Source of the DNA: Sapria himalayana | Lineage: Eukaryota; Streptophyta; Magnoliopsida; Malpighiales; Rafflesiaceae | Direction: 5' to 3' | DNA length: 64,000 nucleotides | NCBI GenBank assembly: GCA_029783825.1 | Contig: JAREIK010003088.1 | Coordinates: forward strand, 984,084 to 1,048,083 | In this document: positions 61,401 through 64,000 of the stretch, one piece after another | Position numbering within the stretch: the first letter of the stretch is position 1 | How the letters are laid out: the number at the start of each line of letters is the position of its first letter | The notes under the pieces: generated by a model | Database searches by the model: none | Told to the model about the DNA's origin: nothing | What the model saw: the letters and a program-made list of their open reading frames with translations, nothing else | Translations under genes and position numbers: made by a program

Positions 61401-62421
61401 TCTCGATAGTCACATCTCCAAAAATCAGAAAGATTTCGGATAATGAGCCTCGAATCTGAGACCTGCCGCCCTTGATGAAGTTACTTATTATCACACCAAG
61501 GCACAATCTCTTATTAAAGTCTAGTTAAAATTTTTAAAAAGTATGACATTAATGAGCATCTCTAAAACAACTATGGTGGAAGTGTAAGTACTAATACACA
61601 TGCCTAATATAGATGGAAATATAAATACCAAATTATGTGAGGCTGAGAAGATCAGGGTGAGCTCCAGAATTGTATTAACGAGCTACAGAAGCTCTTGGAG
61701 AAATGACTGAGGTTGAAGAACGCGGGAACTAGAAGTCATCCCCATCCCGGGAAAAAAGTTAGCACATAATTTACTCTCTAAAGCAGCAATGCTGGCTCAT
61801 TATGCTTGCCTCCTCCAATGATACCGCCAACACAGAGTATCCAACAACATAATGGAGGTCAACAACCATCCTTGTGTGAGACTGGTTATTTTTTGTGGGC
61901 CCAACCCATACCAACTGAAAGATACCATATTCTCCCTACAATGTGGCTTATGTTAAAATTAATGTTTTTATATTAAGGGGTAAAATTGTAATTTTATAGT
62001 GTTACGTGTTTTAAGGGTTTGTGTGTGTTGTAAATAGTAGGGAGAAATTGAGGAGTATCGTATGAAAAAAGATGCGGAAAGAAAAGTGAAGAAGAAAAGC
62101 CTCTCTTCCTCTAAACAAAATTGCACTTCTTTCTTATTGATTTCTCCATAAAACTAAATCAACCTATCAGCTTAAATATCATCAGAACAAGCAATATCAA
62201 CACATGGATTAACCAGTTTTCCCTAACAAACTTTAAAAAAACAGATTTCCTCATCAATCAATATGGAACATCAAGCTATCTCCTGCCCATTTCAAAATAT
62301 TTAAATCCCTTAATACTACATGAAAATAGAGAAAAAAAACCTGCCAAAACCTCTTGATGATGTCACGATACTTGCAGTTTACCAATACACCATTTTTCCA
62401 ATAAGTAAATGCAATGATAAT
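24502..62421 (-). CDS. TWINKLE: TWINKLE organellar DNA primase-helicase (15 exons, 5' end beyond window)
   Basis: Seen: 15 minus-strand exons join in one frame with GT-AG borders: 62421-62341, 60517-60452, 60335-60219, 56141-56094, 56008-55923, 55823-55763, 55468-55286, 49056-48925, 41961-41900, 39334-39251, 29155-29024, 27560-27464, 27396-27262, 26732-26665, 24550-24502. They total 1401 nt, or 466 residues plus stop. The order is Toprim (VEGEID, then ATDGD), linker, and a DnaB/RecA-type helicase with Walker A GVPNSGKS, Walker B LVIDPYNEL and the HVWFVAHPKQ strand. Known: plant TWINKLE is a nuclear-encoded homologue of phage T7 gp4 that primes and unwinds DNA in mitochondria and plastids; the plant protein is about 700 residues. 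Inferred: about 230-250 N-terminal residues (transit peptide, zinc ribbon, early primase) lie beyond 64000. Introns range from 67 nt to 10.1 kb and are loaded with transposons. Nothing in the exons looks broken, so the gene is probably functional. Confidence 0.9.
25205..26280. repeat. Seven-unit tandem array of about 155 bp (SINE-derived), copy B
   Basis: Same array as at 1437-2515, with the same unit number and order. It fills half of the 2.1-kb terminal intron of the functional TWINKLE gene. The later units (GACTAAAAtGGCTcCGGG type) are more similar to each other than to the first units, which suggests stepwise growth toward the right. Confidence 0.85.
26665..26732 (-). CDS. TWINKLE: TWINKLE exon n, copy B
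   Basis: Encodes VLVRKVRNKVIGNIGDAYLS-YN plus AG of an Arg codon, the C-terminal beta strands of the helicase fold. Acceptor ATGCAG|GTT, donor AATAG|GTATG. If the intron were retained the frame would run only a few residues (RYVCRH) to a stop, giving an almost full-length alternative C-terminus. Confidence 0.93.
27262..27396 (-). CDS. TWINKLE: TWINKLE exon m, copy B (H4 region)
   Basis: Encodes 45 residues, LQQWTGDPPNLYDISGSAHF then INKCDNGIVIHRNRNPSLGH and LDQVQ. The DNA-binding loop (GSAHF) and the Arg-containing HRNRN segment correspond to helicase motif H4 and the arginine finger. Acceptor AAACAG|CTG, donor CAG|GTAGC. The intron upstream is only 67 nt. Confidence 0.95.
27464..27560 (-). 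CDS. TWINKLE: TWINKLE exon l, copy B (H3 strand)
   Basis: Completes a Met codon, then encodes TETEYVSQMLTVVKRFAQHH and ACHVWFVAHPKQ. The last strand with its Gln is the H3 motif that senses the nucleotide. Acceptor GTGGCAG|G, donor CAG|GTTAGC. An identical exon exists at 3697-3793. Confidence 0.95.
29024..29155 (-). CDS. TWINKLE: TWINKLE exon k, copy B (Walker B)
   Basis: Encodes R-CEDDSFPNINWVLDRAK...VRGLVIDPYNELDHQRPFN. LVIDPYNEL is the Walker B (H2) strand with its catalytic acid. Acceptor GGCTAG|G, donor AACAT|GTGAG, phase 1 in and phase 2 out. An identical exon exists at 5255-5386. Confidence 0.95.
32936..35840 (+). mobile_element. Decayed hAT transposon inside the TWINKLE intron
   Basis: GATTC-rich segments flank the transposase remnant: 32513-33065 on the left and 35735-35833 on the right, both with CGATTTGATTC..GATT..CTAATCAA motifs, and with related ATAGTTAT-like terminal sequence read inward from each end. 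The left flank is shared with copy A up to 9165, so copy A carries only the left end of this element. Confidence 0.6.
33112..35300 (+). pseudogene. hAT-family transposase pseudogene (BED finger, DUF659, dimerisation domain)
   Basis: In shifting plus-strand frames: KKSNVCDPIWEHYSKI with a BED-type zinc finger (LECKYYEL..INRMKHHLASDH; the second Cys is replaced by Tyr), TLMSDGWSDKKNR of DUF659 near 33750, an open stretch 34052-34549 (FATSFLILKSFEENKLHLRA, SDCL-like core), a second stretch 34546-34893, and the C-terminal hAT dimerisation signature RVLSLICSATDCKRN then a stop and RNRLEQQRLNALVFIKYNLQ near 35000-35160. Many stops and frameshifts make it inactive. It is antisense to TWINKLE. Confidence 0.88.
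35841..37849. other. AT-rich intron sequence with one SINE-like copy
   Basis: No coding exon found. A SINE-like copy lies at about 37107-37270 (AAGAGAGATCATGACTATGT, TTGAATTCGAGACTACTCAA, TTTTGAAAGTATTATTATCA). Short open frames such as 36558-36761 have no recognisable family. Confidence 0.55.
37850..38344. mobile_element. hAT-type MITE, diverged
   Basis: Left end TAGATGTCAAACAAG, right end CAGTTGACACCTCTA, interior rich in GTCATG/GGCCC/GCACG. Flanking octamers GTTCTACC and AGTCCACC match at 5 of 8 positions, consistent with an old target-site duplication. Confidence 0.65.
38834..38918. repeat. (CA)n(CATA)n(TA)n microsatellite
   Basis: Compound simple repeat in the intron between exons j and k. 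Confidence 0.9.
39251..39334 (-). CDS. TWINKLE: TWINKLE exon j
   Basis: Completes the Pro codon and encodes YGNSVKRMSPEELNKGKQWL...TFYLI plus AG of an Arg codon. This is the segment between Walker A and Walker B. Acceptor ACACAG|C, donor ATAAG|GTATG. The next exon is 10.1 kb away in copy B, or 33.9 kb away in copy A; both offer the same compatible acceptor. Confidence 0.93.
39605..40053. mobile_element. hAT-type MITE
   Basis: Left end TAGAGGTGTCGACTCGAGCA, right end CCCATTTAATACCTCTA, GC-rich interior. Flanking octamers TTTCTAAC (39597-39604) and TTTCTATC (40054-40061) match at 7 of 8 positions, a clear 8-bp target-site duplication. It lies 270 bp upstream of TWINKLE exon j. Confidence 0.85.
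40780..41245. mobile_element. hAT-type MITE, GC-rich, with perfect 8-bp TSD
   Basis: Terminal repeats TAGAGGTGTCAA and TTGACACCTATA, flanked on both sides by the identical octamer ATCCGACT (40772-40779 and 41246-41253). The 466-bp interior is very GC-rich (GGCCCGGCACGG motifs) in an AT-rich intron. It contains a 16-bp perfect stem at 40994-41031. Short frames across it are compositional. Confidence 0.92.
40994..41031. other. Perfect 16-bp hairpin inside MITE
   Basis: GACCGCGGGTCGGGTC, loop AAATCA, then the exact reverse complement GACCCGACCCGCGGTC, followed by a run of seven T. The MITE at 50298 holds a partly decayed version at about 50469-50506. Confidence 0.9.
41900..41961 (-). CDS. TWINKLE: TWINKLE exon i
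   Basis: Encodes VSVHARKLLEKYLKKPFFDA plus two bases of a Pro codon. The helix HARKLLEK..KKPFFDA is diagnostic of plant TWINKLE. Two acceptors are possible, 6 and 12 nt from one another's context: CCCATAG|GTT keeps the frame with exon h, whereas the nearby TTTCAG|TTC would shift it, so I chose the first. Donor CC|GTGAG. Confidence 0.88.
42186..46303 (+). mobile_element. Heavily decayed Copia element
   Basis: The primer-binding site TGGTATCAGAGC at 42326 follows a short LTR-like end (42186-42322) that resembles 46148-46303 (TGTT..TTTATTTATC at the start, GTATGACATT..ATTTAATATTTATTT and TTTTAATT at the end). Between them, in broken plus-strand frames: integrase C-terminal text LRYIFLDYSNIQKEY near 43930, RT text KLKAMTYTQIFGMKY near 44840, IYVNDILITI near 45205 (YVDD with D to N), and QANILTKNPK near 46050. 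No clear target-site duplication. It sits in the 7-kb TWINKLE intron in antisense orientation. Confidence 0.75.
43697..46085 (+). pseudogene. Copia pol remnant
   Basis: Stop-riddled matches in the correct order: integrase C-terminal hallmark (HSLGHGKQVSKVLRYIFLDY), RT fingers (VNINPDKKVNHLNKKLKAMT-YTQIFG), palm with YVND in place of YVDD, a TRPDI-region echo near 45500, a DADW-type RNase H trace near 45700 and a C-terminal ADI.TK echo. Far older than the Copia at 14.7 kb. Confidence 0.75.
46304..48924. other. AT-rich intron sequence with LTR-end and SINE traces
   Basis: No exon found. Near 47190 ATATGATATCGAAACA resembles a decayed Copia primer-binding site behind an LTR-like end. A GATACGGATACG-rich segment lies near 47310-47395. 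A SINE-like copy is at 48345-48500 (ATATCTTGGTATGATGACAA, TTTCTACGATGAGGGTGACG, CTTGTGCACTAAATACAAT). Confidence 0.5.
48925..49056 (-). CDS. TWINKLE: TWINKLE exon h (Walker A)
   Basis: Encodes 44 residues, IVPGELSILTGVPNSGKSEW...GWKFAFCSMENK. GVPNSGKS is the Walker A (H1) loop and the Glu of SMENK is the helicase H1a residue. Acceptor GTTCAG|ATT, donor AAG|GTATC, phase 0. Flanking introns are 6.2 and 7.0 kb. Confidence 0.97.
49421..49480. repeat. (GT)n microsatellite
   Basis: About 17 GT units followed by GGGTGTGTGGGTGTGG variants, in the intron between exons g and h. Confidence 0.95.
50298..50710. mobile_element. hAT-type MITE, GC-rich, with perfect 8-bp TSD
   Basis: Terminal repeats TAGAAGTGTCAA and TTGACACCTCTA, flanked by identical octamers GACATATG at 50290-50297 and 50711-50718. 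The interior closely resembles the MITE at 40780 (CACGGTTTAAAAA, GGCTTGCCTGTCCGAG, GCGGTCTTTTTTTGCGGGAG). The shared internal text shows that the two belong to one family. Confidence 0.92.
51598..51970. mobile_element. hAT-type MITE, right end lost
   Basis: Left end TATGTGTGTCAAGTGGGTCA, then GCACGGC-rich text typical of the family. No matching right end; a short GC-richer segment of unknown origin follows at 52063-52300. Confidence 0.55.
52400..53300 (-). pseudogene. Copia RT-RNase H remnant (minus strand)
   Basis: On the minus strand: MMYFLGIEVEYLIDTIFLCQ and MRYSLDILSDLDML, matching the Copia L.YFLGIEV....GI.LSQ.KY..DIL...GM segment, then TRYRIIIEKLYYLIITKS, and near 52540 LVFHE.IKYIEIDYYFIWE, matching VFHERTKHIEIDCHFIR. 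Many stops and no LTRs found. It lies in the same orientation as TWINKLE within its 6.2-kb intron. Confidence 0.75.
53559..53714. repeat. Diverged tandem duplication of about 80 bp
   Basis: Two units starting ACCATTGAGGC.TCTA, both with CATGCCAAC and CATGTCAATCA..T landmarks. The open frame through them (53538-53774) is likely fortuitous. Confidence 0.65.
53956..53985. repeat. (GA)n microsatellite
   Basis: Short GA tract within the intron between exons g and h. Confidence 0.9.
54270..54420 (+). repeat. SINE-like copy
   Basis: CTTTGATACAATGATAAATA (A-box region), AAGATTCACGACTCATCAGA (B-box region), TGGATGATAAGAATTAATGA and a CATGTACAATAAGTACGACC tail, matching the copy at 59853. No exon is seen between 53986 and 55285. 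Confidence 0.65.
55286..55468 (-). CDS. TWINKLE: TWINKLE exon g (linker helix and start of helicase domain)
   Basis: Encodes 61 residues, VLMYLGPAALRDVIENAE...EFGVSTGWRDLNALYN. This spans the end of the Toprim domain, the linker that drives hexamer assembly in gp4-type helicases, and the GVSTGW motif at the start of the RecA fold. Acceptor TTTCAG|GTT, donor AAT|GTAAGC, phase 0. It is the longest exon of the gene in the window. Confidence 0.95.
55763..55823 (-). CDS. TWINKLE: TWINKLE exon f (Toprim end)
   Basis: A 61-nt exon that completes an Arg codon and then encodes CWRVKWPKKDKDNYFKDANE, the C-terminal Toprim helix region. Acceptor GTGCAG|A, donor GAG|GTGAG, leaving phase 0. Confidence 0.93.
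55923..56008 (-). CDS. TWINKLE: TWINKLE exon e (Toprim DxD motif)
   Basis: Encodes ASRIILATDGDQPGRALAEE...RRIGRE plus two bases of an Arg codon. ATDGD supplies the conserved Toprim DxD acidic pair. Acceptor ATTAG|GCA, donor AAAG|GTTTTG; the exon leaves phase 2 and the Arg codon is completed by the next exon. Confidence 0.95.
56094..56141 (-). CDS. TWINKLE: TWINKLE exon d (Toprim middle)
   Basis: A 48-nt micro-exon encoding DVKYQYLWNCREYLYK. It fits exactly, in phase 0, between the end of exon c (PIEGK) and the start of exon e (ASRIILATDGD). Acceptor GCTAG|GAC, donor AAG|GTTTG. It is too short for ordinary ORF finding. Confidence 0.9.
56697..56970. mobile_element. GC-rich MITE fragment
   Basis: AGCCTGGAATGAACC...GACCGACTACGG and GCACAGCACGGCCAG text of the MITE family, without recognisable terminal repeats. 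Confidence 0.5.
57940..58505. mobile_element. hAT-type MITE, diverged
   Basis: Left end TAAAGATGTCAAATAGGTCG, right end GGTCCATCTGACACCTCCA. Flanking octamers CCCGTACT and CCCATACC match at 6 of 8 positions. Interior GCACGG/CATGCC-rich, more decayed than the copies at 40780 and 50298. Confidence 0.75.
58506..59589. other. AT-rich intron sequence, no gene seen
   Basis: Between the MITE at 57940 and the fragment at 59590, in the intron between exons c and d. Short minus-strand frames here have no recognisable content. Confidence 0.5.
59590..59775. mobile_element. GC-rich MITE fragment (right end)
   Basis: GGCCCGGTGGGGAGC, GTGCCTCGGGCC and a right end CCAATTGACACCACCAC; the left end is not preserved. 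Confidence 0.5.
59853..60025 (+). repeat. SINE-like copy with the best pol III boxes
   Basis: A-box TGGTGCAATAG at 59864-59874 and B-box-like ATTCGAGAC at 59908-59916, about 35 nt apart as in tRNA-derived SINEs. The body TTTTCAAAAGTAAGACCATT and tail CTTGTGCACTAGGTATGACC follow. It is the clearest single copy of the family. Confidence 0.75.
60219..60335 (-). CDS. TWINKLE: TWINKLE exon c (Toprim Glu motif)
   Basis: Encodes 39 residues beginning VEGEIDKLALEEAG; the Glu of VEGE is the conserved Toprim metal-binding/catalytic residue. It continues FLNCVSVPDGAP, typical of the family. Acceptor GGTAG|GTT, donor AAG|GTGAGT, phase 0. The Toprim domain continues three exons on, after a 4.1-kb intron that holds a MITE. 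Confidence 0.95.
60452..60517 (-). CDS. TWINKLE: TWINKLE exon b (Toprim start)
   Basis: Encodes 22 residues ending FYGVDDIEEADDIII, the strand leading into the catalytic Toprim glutamate. Acceptor ATGTTATAG|GAG, donor ATT|GTATG, phase 0 on both sides. It is followed by an intron of only 116 nt. Confidence 0.92.
60536..62340. other. TWINKLE intron with a reversed SINE-like copy
   Basis: 1.8-kb intron between exons a and b. A SINE-like copy on the minus strand lies at 61343-61520 (reverse-strand TGCCTTGGTGTGATAATAAG, CAGATTCGAGGCTCATTATC). No additional exon fits: exons a and b already join in frame. Confidence 0.65.
62341..62421 (-). CDS. TWINKLE: TWINKLE exon a (before Toprim)
   Basis: Encodes 27 residues, IIIAFTYWKNG...KYRDIIKRFWQ, matching the beta-rich stretch just ahead of the Toprim domain in plant TWINKLE. 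The acceptor reads ...TTGGTAG and the donor is CAG|GTTTT, both phase 0. This is the most upstream exon I could find. Nothing coding is visible from 62422 to 64000, so the preceding intron is longer than 1.5 kb. Confidence 0.9.
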
Positions 62422-62806
62422 CTACCAATAAAAGTGGCACAAAGTCAGCAACAAATAGTATGACAGGTAACTATAAAATGCAAAATTAATCTCTATAAAA
62501 AATGTGAAAATAAATTGTCATAAATTTCTTCATCTGTGCATTGAAAACTAGATCTTCTTAGCATCAGAAATTGGCTTTCATAATTAGTAATATTTCATGA
62601 TATACCCAGAACATTAGCTTTACAGTATAAATCAATTTGCAAATACATGGTCTTGGGTAGAAGCGACTTTTATGTTATATTAAGCAGTTTAAAACATTAT
62701 CCGAAAAAAAAAAATTTGCAGCATCAGAAATGATTTGGATCAACATAAATGATTTAACTTGATTCCCCTTTCATTTCTTCAAATGTGATTTGGATCATTG
62801 ATTGCA

Positions 62807-62842
<36 letters not shown>

Positions 62843-63793
62843 GAGATTTTTTGTTTTATGTTATATTTATTATTTTTGATAAAAACACCAAACCTATGAC
62901 ATGGCATAATTATTTTTATTCTTTATTTATAATGTTAGAACCATAAATGTATTTTATTCTCATTTTTTAATATTAGAATTATTTTTTGTTATCAATTTAT
63001 CATGGAGTTAATCCAAACCCTATGTAAAGAGAGAGGGGAAGGGGGATAGGTTTGTGCGTGTGTGTGTGTGTGTGCGTGTATGTGATTGAGACTTTGAGAA
63101 AACTAGAGCATCGGAAAAGATTATAAATCATTTTATTTGCTTCACACGATTAGTTTTATAATTTTAAAAAATATTTTCAGCAAAGATAATGTGAGTGACA
63201 AACAGATGAAAGAGCATCTTGGCCTTTTTTTTTTTTTGTATTCCCTACCTAACAATTTTATGATATTTTAGAATCACAATTTGGTTGATTATTTTTTCCC
63301 CTCGATATCAGTGATCCATCATCAGACAATACAATATATGTAAAAAAAAAAACAAAGGCTCATTGGAAAGACAACTCATATAGCATATCTTAGACAAAAA
63401 ATAGAGTCATTGTAAAGACATGACAAAAATCTTCAGCATAATGCACACATTGCAAAAGGAGTAGTCACACCACAAGTAAAAAATTATTTTTAGAAATAAA
63501 ATCAACAACACTAAAGGTATTAAGAGAGACAGACTAACTATCAATATCATTCAAGAGTCAGCATAGAATTTATCCACAATAACCCTTACTTGAAAAAAAT
63601 ATGTGAAAGTTATCACCAGTAAGAACACAGTTAATATTTATCATTCTTTAGGTATTACAAATCTTCATGATCCAACTTTCCACTTTAAATTTTTGGGTTA
63701 CTAACTCAATAGTCAACAATCTCTGCACAAATAATCAATATTCGGTTACTAATTTTTTTTAATGTTACCAAAACATTATAATTGTCAATAACT
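62422..63793. other. Upstream TWINKLE intron, no exon seen
   Basis: AT-rich sequence with (GT)n tracts at 62807-62838 and 63055-63075. I looked for the expected upstream TWINKLE text on the minus strand and did not find it, so the next exon should lie beyond 64000. Confidence 0.6.
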
Positions 63794-64000
63794 AGAAGTG
63801 ACAAGTGGGTTGGGCAGCCAAGGCATAGCCCGACTGAGAGGCGCCAGGCCCTGCACTGCACAGTCCAAAACCGTGCTTGGATCTATGTCGTGCCAGCTCG
63901 AGGCATGGCTCATGTCGTGCTGGTCCAAGGGTGCCAAGCCTCATGCCAAGCCAGGCACATCTTGGCTACCTGGCTCGAAGATACGGTGCAGCAGCATATT
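63794..64000. mobile_element. hAT-type MITE, left part, running off the window
   Basis: Starts TAGAAGTGACAAGTGGGTTG and continues with GCATAGCCCGACTGAGAGGC and GTCGTGCCAGCTCGAGGCAT; the right end is outside. Confidence 0.65.

Noticed and set aside
1..64000. A new multi-gene defence or biosynthetic system
   Set aside because: Only one functional gene, one broken OFP gene and transposon genes are supported; no gene cluster is present.

Overview
This window is nuclear DNA of a repeat-rich flowering plant. The evidence is GT-AG introns of up to 10 kb, Ty1/copia and Ty3/gypsy retroelements, hAT transposons and their MITEs, tRNA-derived SINEs and AT-rich intron sequence. A large-intron monocot such as a palm would fit, but I cannot name the species. 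There is no bacterial gene layout, rRNA, tRNA gene or CRISPR array.

The one clearly functional gene lies on the minus strand between about 62.4 kb and 24.5 kb. It is the nuclear gene for the plant organellar DNA primase-helicase TWINKLE (Toprim plus DnaB/RecA-like helicase). I reconstructed 15 exons (1401 nt, 466 codons plus stop) that join in one open frame with GT-AG borders throughout. They run from just before the Toprim domain to the stop codon. The transit peptide, zinc-ribbon region and first exons lie beyond position 64000.

The most unusual structure is a near-identical direct duplication. Positions 1-9165 match 23767-32935, with almost no differences except in simple repeats. It carries the last five TWINKLE exons with intact splice sites and identical coding sequence. 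Copy B (23767-32935) is joined to the rest of the gene; copy A (1-9165) is a detached 3' gene fragment 14.6 kb further downstream. Copy A stops inside sequence that in copy B leads into a decayed hAT transposon, and its edge abuts an old gypsy-type LTR. This suggests that B is the source and A the derivative, unless the duplication is an assembly artefact.

Between the copies (9166-23766) lie an old gypsy-like element (gag remnant on the minus strand, two diverged LTRs), a much younger Copia element inserted in one of those LTRs (gag-pol broken by a 7-bp duplication; only the 3' LTR is present), a broken OVATE-family (OFP) gene and a long GA repeat.

The TWINKLE introns hold a hAT transposase pseudogene (33.1-35.3 kb), two decayed Copia elements (42.2-46.3 kb, plus; 52.4-53.3 kb, minus), many copies of a GC-rich hAT-type MITE with TAGAGGTGTCAA ends (several with 8-bp target-site duplications) and scattered SINEs. 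The last TWINKLE intron contains a seven-unit tandem array of about 155 bp that appears to be an amplified SINE body. I found no new multi-gene system. The best candidates for follow-up are the duplicated 3' half of TWINKLE, the SINE-derived array and the MITE family.
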